Positions 8,427-16,203 of a stretch of DNA of 64,000 bases are shown piece by piece; within the stretch, counting starts at the first letter, position 1, and each line of letters starts with the position of its first letter. This DNA is from Crocinitomicaceae bacterium. GTDB lineage: Bacteria; Bacteroidota; Bacteroidia; Flavobacteriales_D; Sanyastnellaceae. Below the pieces are notes generated by a model. That model did not search any database. It had not been told where the DNA came from and saw nothing but the letters and a program-made list of their open reading frames with translations. The stretch covers positions 1 to 64,000 of the forward strand of contig NZRP01000048.1 in the NCBI GenBank assembly GCA_002693775.1, read 5' to 3'. Made by a program: the position numbers and the translations under genes.

Positions 8427-9671
8427 ATGGATATTTTTGAAAGAATACGTAACGAACGTGGACCTCTAGGTCAGCACGCTCGTGAAAGCCACGGATACTT
8501 TACGTTCCCAAAGCTTGAAGGTGAAATCTCAAACAAGATGACATTCAGAGGAAAGGAAGTTTTAGTGTGGTCTATTAACAATTATTTGGGACTTAGCAAC
8601 CACCCTGAGGTTAGAAAGGTTGATGCTGATGCATCTGCTGAGTGGGGTATGGGCTATCCCATGGGAGCAAGAATGATGTCTGGCCAAACTTCAGAGCACG
8701 AGGCACTTGAAGCTGAGCTTGCAGATTTCATGCAGAAGGAGGATTCATTCTTGTTAAACTTTGGTTACCAAGGATGTCAGTCAGCTATTGAAGCACTTGT
8801 TACACGACACGATGTAATCGTTTATGACAGTGAGTCACATGCTTGCATGGTTGATGGTGTGAGACTACATCAGGGTAAGCGTTTTGTATACCAGCATAAC
8901 GATATGGATAGCTTTGTTAAGCAACTTGATAGAGCTAAGTCCATTATTGATAAAACTGGAGGTGGAATTTTAGTTGTAACAGAGGGAGTGTTTGGAATGG
9001 CCGGTGATCAGGGAAAGCTTAAAGAGATTTGTAAGTACAAAGAAGAGTATGGATTTCGTCTTTTTATTGATGATGCTCACGGATTTGGAACTGTAGGAGA
9101 GAAGGGCATTGGAACAGGAGAGGCGCAAGGCGTACAAGACCAAATCGATGTTTACTTTGGAACATTTGCAAAATCAATGGCAACTATTGGAGCCTTTGTT
9201 GCAGGTGACGAGGATGTAATCGATTTCCTTAGATATAACATGCGTTCACAGACATTTGCTAAGTCTCTGCCAATGCCTATCGTAGTTGGAGCTAGAAAGC
9301 GTCTTCAGATGTTACGTGATTCTAAGGAGCACAAGGATAATCTTTGGAAAATAGCTACTTCACTTCAAGAGGGTTTGAAGGATGCTGGATTCGATATAGG
9401 AGATACAAACTCTTGTGTAACACCAGTTTTCTTGAAGGGTGGACTAGGTGAGGCTACAAACCTTACTGTTGATCTTAGAGAGAATCACGGAATCTTCTGT
9501 TCTATTGTTGTTTACCCTGTAGTTCCTAAGGAGACAATTATGTTGAGACTTATTCCTACAGCTGTACACACTTTAGAAGATGTAGAGTACACAATTAAGA
9601 CTTTCTCTAGCGTTCAAGCGAAACTTGACGCCGGTGAATACAAGAGCGATAAAATCGCTTCTTGGGGTTAA
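8427..9671 (+). CDS. Alpha-oxoamine synthase (serine palmitoyltransferase / cysteate acyltransferase / KBL-type)
   Basis: 414 residues from the ATG at 8427. This PLP-dependent enzyme joins an amino acid to an acyl-CoA or acyl-ACP with loss of CO2. Visible motifs are NNYLGLSNHPEV, the PLP-binding DDAHGFGTVG, and the Schiff-base lysine in FGTFAKSMATIGAFVAG. In Bacteroidota such proteins include serine palmitoyltransferase (sphingolipids) and the cysteate acyltransferase of sulfonolipid synthesis, as well as glycine C-acetyltransferase. Sequence alone does not choose among them. The downstream MsbA-like exporter favours a lipid role. It is 10 bp from truA and 5' in the operon. Confidence 0.85.
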   Translation: MDIFERIRNERGPLGQHARESHGYFTFPKLEGEISNKMTFRGKEVLVWSINNYLGLSNHPEVRKVDADASAEWGMGYPMGARMMSGQTSEHEALEAELADFMQKEDSFLLNFGYQGCQSAIEALVTRHDVIVYDSESHACMVDGVRLHQGKRFVYQHNDMDSFVKQLDRAKSIIDKTGGGILVVTEGVFGMAGDQGKLKEICKYKEEYGFRLFIDDAHGFGTVGEKGIGTGEAQGVQDQIDVYFGTFAKSMATIGAFVAGDEDVIDFLRYNMRSQTFAKSLPMPIVVGARKRLQMLRDSKEHKDNLWKIATSLQEGLKDAGFDIGDTNSCVTPVFLKGGLGEATNLTVDLRENHGIFCSIVVYPVVPKETIMLRLIPTAVHTLEDVEYTIKTFSSVQAKLDAGEYKSDKIASWG

Positions 9672-9681
9672 ATTGTGCGCT

Positions 9682-10464
9682 ATGCGCGTATTCATTGAGT
9701 TAGCCTACGACGGCACTAATTATCACGGTTGGCAACGTCAGCCTGAGGCTATTACCGTTCAGCAAGTTCTCGAAGAAGCGTTAGAGAAACTTTGTGGCGA
9801 TAAGTGTCCCGTGCTGGGGTGCGGGAGGACGGATTCTGGGGTTCACGCGTCATATTTTGTGGCGCACGCTGATTTTCCAGTGGCCGTCAATGCTAGGTTT
9901 GACTCCCTCGAGCAATTAGCGTTTAAGCTGAACGGAATCCTGAACGATGACGTAGCCGTGTTTTCTATACAGGAGGTCGATGATAAGGCTCATGCTAGAT
10001 TTGATGCTTTAGAGAGGTCGTATACTTACTGGATTCATACAGAGAAGGACCCGTTTCTTGCTGGGTTGTCGGCAAGGGTGTTTGGTGGACTCGATGTGGA
10101 TGCTATGCAGGAGGCTGCTGACAAGCTTGTTTTTAATGGTGATTTTGCGGCCTTTTGTAAAACAGGATCTGATGTGAAAACGACAATTTGTGATGTGAGA
10201 ATGGTGGAGATTACAAGGTTGGGTCACAGAATTAAAATTGTCATAGAAGCTGATAGGTACCTGAGAAATATGGTGAGGGCAATAGTTGGCACTCTGACTC
10301 AAGTAGGAAAGGGGAAGATGACGCAAGATCAGTTTAAGGACGTTATTGCTTCATGTGATAGGTCTCAGGCGGGTAAGTCTGCTCCAGCATGTGGCTTGTA
10401 TTTAGCACGAGTGGATTATTCTGAAGAGACTTTTACTCCTATAGCTTTGCCTAAAGAACATTAA
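9682..10464 (+). CDS. truA: tRNA pseudouridine(38-40) synthase TruA
   Basis: 260 residues from the ATG at 9682 (MRVFIELAYDGTNYHGWQRQ), which matches the family N-terminus. The frame is open further upstream into the preceding gene, but that extension has no family support. The catalytic aspartate is D51 in GCGRTDSGVHA. The C-terminal domain includes DRYLRNMVRAIVGTL. It isomerises uridines 38-40 in the tRNA anticodon arm. The 5' third looks richer in GC than its neighbours. It sits between the oxoamine synthase and an ABC exporter, with 1 bp separating it from the latter. Confidence 0.95.
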   Translation: MRVFIELAYDGTNYHGWQRQPEAITVQQVLEEALEKLCGDKCPVLGCGRTDSGVHASYFVAHADFPVAVNARFDSLEQLAFKLNGILNDDVAVFSIQEVDDKAHARFDALERSYTYWIHTEKDPFLAGLSARVFGGLDVDAMQEAADKLVFNGDFAAFCKTGSDVKTTICDVRMVEITRLGHRIKIVIEADRYLRNMVRAIVGTLTQVGKGKMTQDQFKDVIASCDRSQAGKSAPACGLYLARVDYSEETFTPIALPKEH

Positions 10465-10465
10465 T

Positions 10466-12208
10466 ATGAGCTCTAGTAAAAAGACATTAAAGCTGATTAT
10501 TGCTCAAGTCGAGCCATATAGGCTCAAGTTCATAATTACTGGAGTTCTGATTGTGGTTCTTTCTTCTTTGGTTTGGGTTAGGCCTGCACTATTGAGAAGA
10601 GCAGTTGACGTAGAAATAGCAAATAAGGATTACTATGGATTATTGACTGTTTTCGCGGTAATCATCTTGTTTTTGATAGTCGAATCCTTCTTGAGGTACA
10701 GGGTGACTTATTTAGCTAACTGGGTAGCCCAAAGCGTTTCCCTCGACCTCCGCTCTAAGCTCTTTAAGCACATAGTAAGCTTTAAGTTAAGATTCTTCGA
10801 CAAGACTCCTGTTGGACAGCTAGTTACAAGGCTTGTAAGCGATATTGATGGGATAGCAAATGTCTTTTCAAACGGGCTACTTAATGCAATTGGGGATATC
10901 CTTACCCTGCTTGTGGTTCTTGTGACAATGTTCATCATTGATGCAAAGCTTACCTTCATAGTGATCTTGCCCATTCCAGTTCTCCTTTTTGCTTCGAGGA
11001 TTTTTCAAAAGCACATTAAAAAAGCATTCTCAAACGTGAGAAATCAGGTAAGCAAAATGAATGAGTTTGTTCAGGAGCATGTTACAGGAATGCATATTGT
11101 TCAGGCGTTTGGCAGGGAACAGGTTGAAAGTGACAAGTTCGCTGAGATAAACTATCAGCATAAGAAGGCAAATATTGATTCTATAATGGCTTTCAGCATT
11201 TTCTTCCCAGTTGTGGAGATGCTTAGTGCTACTAGCGTGGCGTTGCTGCTTTGGCTTGGAATAGGCGGTGTGGCTGAAGAACGTCTAACTCTAGGGGTTG
11301 TACTTCAATTCATACTATATGTTTTCATGCTGTACAGGCCCATTAGACAGTTAGCAGATAGATTTAATGTCCTTCAAATGGGTGTGGTGAATGCAGATAG
11401 GGTTTTTAAGCTTCTTTCAATTGATGAGAGTATAACTGATGAGGGAACGGTTGATATTGGTGATGTGAAGGGATTGATTGAATTTGAAGATGTTTGGTTT
11501 TCATATGATGGAAGTGAGGAGAACTGGGTTTTAAAAGGACTAAATCTCACGATTGAACCAGGTACAACTGTTGGGTTTGTTGGTTCTACTGGTGCTGGTA
11601 AAAGTACAATAATCAATCTGCTTTCAAGATTCTACGAGTTTTCTAAAGGTTCGATTAAAATAGATGGGGTTGATATAAGAGAGATTCCTCTTGATCTATT
11701 AAGACAAAACATAGGCGTTGTTTCTCAGGATGTATTCCTTCTGTCTGACACACTTAGAGCAAATGTAACCTTGCACGATGAGAGCATTTCTGATGAGCAG
11801 GTACACAAGGCGGCAGAGGCTGTAGGAGCTGCAGATTTCATTTCTAATTACTCAGATGGATTAGATCTGCAGGTGAGAGAAAGAGGGGCTATGCTTAGTG
11901 TAGGCCAAAGACAACTCATCGCCTTCATGCGAGCCTATGTGTCTTCTCCTAGTATCCTTATTTTAGACGAAGCTACTTCGTCAATTGATTCTGAGTCAGA
12001 ACTTTTGATTCAAGAAGCTACTAAGAGAATCACTGAAGGAAGGACGTCATTAGTTGTTGCTCATAGATTGAGCACTATTAAAAACGCCGATAGAATTTTT
12101 GTAATTGAAAATGGGAGAGTAGCAGAATCAGGTACTCACGTGGAGCTTATAGAGCTAGGTGGAGTTTATAAAGAGCTTACCACTGCTCGCTCTTCCGATA
12201 GCCAGTAG
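10466..12208 (+). CDS. ABC transporter, fused permease and ATPase (MsbA/lipid-exporter type)
   Basis: 580 residues. An N-terminal type-1 exporter membrane domain of six predicted helices covers about residues 15-310. The nucleotide-binding domain covers about 340-575, with Walker A GSTGAGKSTI, Q-loop region VVSQDVFLLSD, signature LSVGQRQLIAF, Walker B ILILDEATSSID and H-loop VVAHRLSTI. The signature reads LSVGQ rather than the canonical LSGGQ, a common variant. Homologues flip or export lipids or drugs. Adjacency to a lipid-type oxoamine synthase suggests a lipid, by inference. Its 3' end overlaps paaI by 32 bp on the opposite strand. Confidence 0.88.
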   Translation: MSSSKKTLKLIIAQVEPYRLKFIITGVLIVVLSSLVWVRPALLRRAVDVEIANKDYYGLLTVFAVIILFLIVESFLRYRVTYLANWVAQSVSLDLRSKLFKHIVSFKLRFFDKTPVGQLVTRLVSDIDGIANVFSNGLLNAIGDILTLLVVLVTMFIIDAKLTFIVILPIPVLLFASRIFQKHIKKAFSNVRNQVSKMNEFVQEHVTGMHIVQAFGREQVESDKFAEINYQHKKANIDSIMAFSIFFPVVEMLSATSVALLLWLGIGGVAEERLTLGVVLQFILYVFMLYRPIRQLADRFNVLQMGVVNADRVFKLLSIDESITDEGTVDIGDVKGLIEFEDVWFSYDGSEENWVLKGLNLTIEPGTTVGFVGSTGAGKSTIINLLSRFYEFSKGSIKIDGVDIREIPLDLLRQNIGVVSQDVFLLSDTLRANVTLHDESISDEQVHKAAEAVGAADFISNYSDGLDLQVRERGAMLSVGQRQLIAFMRAYVSSPSILILDEATSSIDSESELLIQEATKRITEGRTSLVVAHRLSTIKNADRIFVIENGRVAESGTHVELIELGGVYKELTTARSSDSQ

Positions 12209-12584
12209 CTTGTAGGTCTGCTACTTTAACTCCTTCTTGGTTAGTCACAACCGCGTCAACATTGACAATCTTGTGTTTTAAGTCGGTAACTGTAGCTACT
12301 GCAGTAATTGTATCGCCAACAAAAACAGGGTGAAGGTGCCTTATGCTAGTTGAAAGACTAACGGCATGCCTTCCGTGGGCATTTGCTGCAAAAGCAATAG
12401 CTGAATCAGCAAGTGAAAATGTAATTCCTCCGTGCACAATGCTAAATCCGTTAGCCATTTCTTTTCTAGCCACCATTTTTAAAGAGCAAGAACCCTCTGA
12501 GCTTTCAACAACTTCAGCTTTAAGCCAACGAGTCATCTCATCGCCATCAAGCATTTTCTGTACAACTGGGTGAATCTTACTCAT
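12177..12584 (-). CDS. paaI: PaaI-type hotdog-fold acyl-CoA thioesterase
   Basis: 135 residues with the hotdog-fold PaaI signature GFSIVHGGITFSLADSAIAFAAN, in which the conserved HGG and the downstream Asp are catalytic in the family. PaaI hydrolyses ring-hydroxylated or dead-end phenylacetyl-CoA intermediates and so releases trapped CoA. It abuts the paaD stop and is the last gene of the minus-strand paa group, as often seen. Its 3' end overlaps the ABC exporter convergently. Confidence 0.9.
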   Translation of the reverse strand: MSKIHPVVQKMLDGDEMTRWLKAEVVESSEGSCSLKMVARKEMANGFSIVHGGITFSLADSAIAFAANAHGRHAVSLSTSIRHLHPVFVGDTITAVATVTDLKHKIVNVDAVVTNQEGVKVADLQATGYRKSEQW

Positions 12585-13085
12585 CTATATGCATTTGAAG
12601 TGTTCAAAAGGCTCCATGCAATCTAAACATGTAAATGAAGCTTTACAAGCTGTTGACCCAAAAGCGCTTACCATTTTAGTGTTTTTAGACTTACAAAGAG
12701 GGCAGGGGACCACCTTTCCGTCTCCAGTAAGAAACGCCCTATCATGGCTTTCTCCAATGGGCGGTGAAATACCGTTTTCAGTCATCTTCAATCTAGTTTC
12801 CTCGCTTATCCAATCAGTAGTCCATGCAGGTCTCAAGGAAATTTCAACTTCAGCGTTAGGGTCCACAACTCTTGCAGCCTTTAAGCTGTCCTTAGAAATA
12901 ATATCAGTCGCTGGACAGCCTGAATATGTTGGAGTCAGGACAATTACAGTATGCCCATCTTTCAGATAAATATCTCTCAGCATGCCCATTTCACCTATAG
13001 TAAGAAATGGCAATTCTGGGTCCATAACATCCTGCAATTGTCTTTTTACGGCCCTAACTAAGCTATGTTTCTCTGACGATGACAT
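12585..13085 (-). CDS. paaD: Phenylacetyl-CoA epoxidase subunit PaaD (PaaJ-type, Fe-S maturation)
   Basis: 166 residues from the ATG at 13085 (MSSSEKHSLVRAVKR). This start follows the paaC stop by one base, whereas an upstream start in the same frame would overlap paaC by 50 bp. The N-terminal DUF59/MIP18-like domain has DPELPFLTIGEMGMLRDI and TPTYSGCPATD. The C-terminus has a Cys cluster (CPLCKSKNT, CKASFTCLDC) that probably binds metal. PaaD is thought to help mature the iron centres of the PaaABCE complex. The order paaA-B-C-D-I is collinear. Confidence 0.93.
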   Translation of the reverse strand: MSSSEKHSLVRAVKRQLQDVMDPELPFLTIGEMGMLRDIYLKDGHTVIVLTPTYSGCPATDIISKDSLKAARVVDPNAEVEISLRPAWTTDWISEETRLKMTENGISPPIGESHDRAFLTGDGKVVPCPLCKSKNTKMVSAFGSTACKASFTCLDCMEPFEHFKCI

Positions 13086-13086
13086 T

Positions 13087-13845
13087 TTACCAGGTAGTGC
13101 CAGGGTATGTTCTAGGCAATACCTGCATTTCTTCAAGCATTACAGCAAGATGCGGTGTATGCTCACCTTGCCTTCCGCCTATTTCCATATTTGGATTTGA
13201 AGGAATAGTTAGAGTTGCTTCACTTATAACTTCCCCAACTCTTTTAGCCCAAACTTGTTTCAATTCGCTAAGTTCTGGCAGTAGCCCAGCTTCGATTGAA
13301 GCCCTGTCAAAATCATCTACGGCAAACATCTCATGAGTATACTTCCAAAGATTATCGAGTGAACCTTGAATTTTATCATGGCTTTCAGCTGTCCCATCTC
13401 CCAAACGCTTAATCCACTTACTGCTGTAATATGCATGGTATCTTATCTCCTTAACAGCTTTAGCTGCAATAGCAGCAACGTACTCGTTCACAGTTTGTGA
13501 TGATAGGTGTTCTGCTCTAAGAAGTGAAAAGTAATCAAATAAAAATTGCCTACAGATAGTATCCCCAAAGTGTCCGTTAGGCTGCTCTAATAACAGTAAA
13601 TTTCTAAACTCCCCAGCATCTCTGTGATATGCTAAGTCGTCGTCACTTTTAACAGGATCAAATAATTCCCCAGCTAGCTTAAGATAATTTTGGGCTCTCC
13701 CCAGCAAATCCAAAGCAATATTGGTCAGAGCTATATCTTCTTCGAGAATAGGGGCGTGGCCACACCATTCAGCAAGCCTCTGAGCTAAGATAAGGCTATC
13801 ATCACCAAGTCTAATTAAAGTCTCTCTAAATTGAATATTAGTCAA
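13087..13845 (-). CDS. paaC: Phenylacetyl-CoA epoxidase structural subunit PaaC
   Basis: 252 residues, the normal length. It has a ferritin-like helical fold with LIRLGDDSLILAQRLAEWCG near the N-terminus, NIALDLLGRAQNYL, and KAVKEIRYHAYYSSKWIKRL. PaaC is the inactive paralogue that pairs with PaaA to form the core of the 1,2-phenylacetyl-CoA monooxygenase. It is 10 bp downstream of paaB and one base from the paaD ATG. It is probably expressed only with the rest of the cluster. Confidence 0.95.
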   Translation of the reverse strand: MTNIQFRETLIRLGDDSLILAQRLAEWCGHAPILEEDIALTNIALDLLGRAQNYLKLAGELFDPVKSDDDLAYHRDAGEFRNLLLLEQPNGHFGDTICRQFLFDYFSLLRAEHLSSQTVNEYVAAIAAKAVKEIRYHAYYSSKWIKRLGDGTAESHDKIQGSLDNLWKYTHEMFAVDDFDRASIEAGLLPELSELKQVWAKRVGEVISEATLTIPSNPNMEIGGRQGEHTPHLAVMLEEMQVLPRTYPGTTW

Positions 13846-13855
13846 ACCTACTGCT

Positions 13856-14149
13856 TTACATATGGTTTACTTCGTCCGGAAGATCGAAGAAAGTTGGATG
13901 TCTGTATACCTTATCGTTAGCCGGATCATATAGAGCTTCAGAGTCATCTGGTGAGCTCGCTGTAATTTCTTCAGCAGGTACAACCCAAATGCTTACACCC
14001 TCCTGTCTTCTTGTGTAAACATCACGTGCATTACCTATTGCCATTTCAGCATCTGCTGCATGCAAAGAGCCAACGTGTCTATGCCCCAAGCCTTGTCTGC
14101 TTCTGATAAACACCTCCCATAAAGGCCAATTATTTTTCTTCTCGCTCAT
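13856..14149 (-). CDS. paaB: Phenylacetyl-CoA epoxidase subunit PaaB
   Basis: 97 residues. It matches PaaB through WPLWEVFIRSRQGLGHRHVG followed by ADAEMAIGNARDVYTRRQEG. PaaB is a small non-catalytic subunit that bridges PaaAC heterodimers and may serve electron transfer from PaaE. It begins 2 bp after the paaA stop. Length and order are normal for the family. Confidence 0.95.
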   Translation of the reverse strand: MSEKKNNWPLWEVFIRSRQGLGHRHVGSLHAADAEMAIGNARDVYTRRQEGVSIWVVPAEEITASSPDDSEALYDPANDKVYRHPTFFDLPDEVNHM

Positions 14150-14151
14150 TT

Positions 14152-15078
14152 TTAATGTTTTTCAGCATAAGCCATTGCCGCTTTTCTTACCCATTCTCCA
14201 TCATCGTGAGCTTTATTTCTAGCTTCAAGTCTTTCCTCGTTACAAGGGCCGTTTCCAGCGATTACCTCGTAGAATTCATCCCAATTAATTTCGCCAAAAT
14301 CATATCCACCCTTTTTCTCATTCCATTTTAAGTCTGGATCAGGTATTTTTAAGCCTATAAGCTCAGCTTGTGGAACAGTCATATCTACCATTCTTTGGCG
14401 TAGCTCATCGTTAGAAAATCTCTTAATATTCCAACTCATGCTCTGTGCGCTGTGCTTGCTGTCCTTATCGCTTGGACCAAACATCATTAGCGACGGCCAC
14501 CACCATCTATTTAGAGCATCTTGAGCCATGTCTCTCTGCTCTTTCGTTCCCTTCATAAGCTCCATCATAATTGTGTAGCCCTGTCTTTGGTGAAAACTTT
14601 CTTCCTTGCAAACCCTTACCATTGCTCTTGCATATGGTCCGTAAGAACATCTGCAAAGTGGTACCTGATTCATAATTGCAGCTCCGTCTACAAGCCATCC
14701 AATCGCACCAATATCAGCCCAAGTTTTAGATGGGTAGTTGAAAATGCTTGAATACTTAGCTTTTCCGCTTAATAAATCAGCAACTAGGTCGTCTCTTTCT
14801 ACACCTAAAGTCTCACACGCAGAGTATAGGTAAAGTCCGTGACCAGCCTCATCCTGAACCTTGGCAAGAAGAATTGCCTTTCTTTTCAAGCTAGGAGCTC
14901 TAGTTATCCATGCTCCCTCTGGAAGCATACCAATAATCTCACTGTGTGCGTGCTGAGAGATTTGGCGCACAAGAGTCTTTCTGTATGCGTCTGGCATCCA
15001 GTCTTTTGGCTCGATTTTTTTATCGTCAGCCACATATGCGTTGAACTGCTTGGTTAACTGCTCTTGAGAGACTACCAT
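14152..15078 (-). CDS. paaA: Phenylacetyl-CoA epoxidase catalytic subunit PaaA (di-iron oxygenase)
   Basis: 308 residues, full length. It forms the 1,2-epoxide of phenylacetyl-CoA with O2 and electrons from PaaE. Di-iron ligands are visible in [20 protein letters not shown] (Glu-x2-His) and in a second helix, [13 protein letters not shown] (Glu-x3-His). The N-terminal helix [18 protein letters not shown] is also characteristic. It is the first gene of the minus-strand group and follows a perfect TAnnTTTG box at 15102-15109. The start at 15078 is the first ATG after that box. Confidence 0.96.
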   Translation of the reverse strand: MVVSQEQLTKQFNAYVADDKKIEPKDWMPDAYRKTLVRQISQHAHSEIIGMLPEGAWITRAPSLKRKAILLAKVQDEAGHGLYLYSACETLGVERDDLVADLLSGKAKYSSIFNYPSKTWADIGAIGWLVDGAAIMNQVPLCRCSYGPYARAMVRVCKEESFHQRQGYTIMMELMKGTKEQRDMAQDALNRWWWPSLMMFGPSDKDSKHSAQSMSWNIKRFSNDELRQRMVDMTVPQAELIGLKIPDPDLKWNEKKGGYDFGEINWDEFYEVIAGNGPCNEERLEARNKAHDDGEWVRKAAMAYAEKH

Positions 15079-15101
15079 TTGATTTATTTTAATTTAGACT
15101 T

Positions 15102-15109
15102 CAAAGATA
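15102..15109 (-). promoter_or_regulatory. Candidate -7 promoter box for paaABCD-paaI
   Basis: The minus strand reads TATCTTTG, an exact TAnnTTTG, 23 nt before the paaA ATG. It lies within the 55-bp divergent paaA/paaE spacer. I saw no clear inverted repeat that would mark a PaaR-type operator. Confidence 0.5.
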
Positions 15110-15121
15110 ATGCGGGTGTTC

Positions 15122-15129
15122 TAACTTCG
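15122..15129 (+). promoter_or_regulatory. Candidate -7 promoter box for paaE (leaderless spacing)
   Basis: TAACTTCG has one mismatch to TAnnTTTG and ends exactly 4 nt before the paaE ATG at 15134. The spacing matches several other genes in the window and would put transcription start at the ATG. Confidence 0.35.
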
Positions 15130-15133
15130 CGTC

Positions 15134-16198
15134 ATGTCAAAATTTCAATCATTAAAAGTTGTTGAGATAATCAAGGAAACTGCTGATTGCGTTTCACTTG
15201 TTTTAGAACCCATTTCTGGTGGAGATTTCTCATTCGTAGCTGGTCAGTATCTAACTCTAAAAGCAATGATAAAAGAGGAAGAGGTGAGGCGAAGCTATTC
15301 ACTCAGCACTGCGCCAGCAGATGGAGTGTTAAGAGTTGCAGTTAAGGAAGTGCCTGGAGGATTATTCAGCACCTATGCAAATAGAGAGCTGAAGGTGGGC
15401 GATGTGATTGAAAGTTTGCCGCCTGATGGCAGGTTTAAGGTTGATGAGACTGCCACAAATCATTTGGCTTTTGCAGCAGGGTCTGGTATCACGCCTATTT
15501 TAAGCCAAATCAAGCACGTTCTCTCATCGTCTGACGATTCTAAATTCGCTTTATTCTACGTTAATAAGGAGACAGCATCGATTATCTACAAGGATGAACT
15601 TTTAGAGTTAAAGGATAGATATCTAGATAGGTTCCAGCTTTTCCACCTTTTAACTCGTGAACCTTTAGATACAGAGCTGTTTGCAGGTCGGTTAGATAAG
15701 GCTAGATCTAAAAGAATTTTCCAAGAAGTATTGAACCCAACAACTTTTGATGTGGCATATTTATGTGGTCCTGAGGCAATGATTATAGATTGCAAAGAAT
15801 CGTTAGTCGAGGCTGGTATGCAGGAGTCTCAGGTAAAGTTTGAGCTATTTACTGCATCAACTAATGTTATAATTAAAAACAAAGTAGATTCTGCGGACTC
15901 ATCCTCATCAGATGAGGTTGATGTATTTGTCGTGCTAGATGGTTTAACTACTAAGCTCAAGGTTAAAAAAGACGGTAAATCAATTTTAGACGCAGCATTA
16001 GATGCAGGTTTAGATGCACCGTTTTCTTGCCAGGGTGGAGTGTGTTGTTCTTGTCGTTGTAAAATGGACAAGGGAACGGCTTCAATGGATATAAACTACG
16101 CTTTAGAAGAAGATGAAGTTAAAAACGGCTTCGTTCTTTCATGCCAAGCCCATCCATCGGGCGACGGGCCATGGGTTGCTGATTTCGACCAGCAATAA
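15134..16198 (+). CDS. paaE: Phenylacetyl-CoA epoxidase reductase PaaE
   Basis: 354 residues. The N-terminal FAD domain has RRSYSLSTAP (RxYS motif), followed by an NAD(P)-binding domain (AAGSGITPILSQIKH) and a C-terminal plant-type [2Fe-2S] domain. The cluster ligands are C299, C304, C307 and C337 in C-x4-C-x2-C-x29-C spacing. It passes electrons from NAD(P)H to PaaA. Unusually it is transcribed away from paaABCD instead of following paaD, from the shared 55-bp spacer. It ends 5 bp from the 3' end of the ABC-F gene. Confidence 0.93.
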   Translation: MSKFQSLKVVEIIKETADCVSLVLEPISGGDFSFVAGQYLTLKAMIKEEEVRRSYSLSTAPADGVLRVAVKEVPGGLFSTYANRELKVGDVIESLPPDGRFKVDETATNHLAFAAGSGITPILSQIKHVLSSSDDSKFALFYVNKETASIIYKDELLELKDRYLDRFQLFHLLTREPLDTELFAGRLDKARSKRIFQEVLNPTTFDVAYLCGPEAMIIDCKESLVEAGMQESQVKFELFTASTNVIIKNKVDSADSSSSDEVDVFVVLDGLTTKLKVKKDGKSILDAALDAGLDAPFSCQGGVCCSCRCKMDKGTASMDINYALEEDEVKNGFVLSCQAHPSGDGPWVADFDQQ

Positions 16199-16203
16199 TT
16201 TTA

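Noticed and set aside
13086-13136. Longer start for paaD overlapping paaC
   Set aside because: It would overlap paaC by 50 bp, while the ATG at 13085 follows the paaC stop by one base and gives the normal family length.
13079-13336. Plus-strand frame opposite the paaC/paaD junction
   Set aside because: Both paaC and paaD are well supported on the minus strand, and the frame encodes no recognisable domain.
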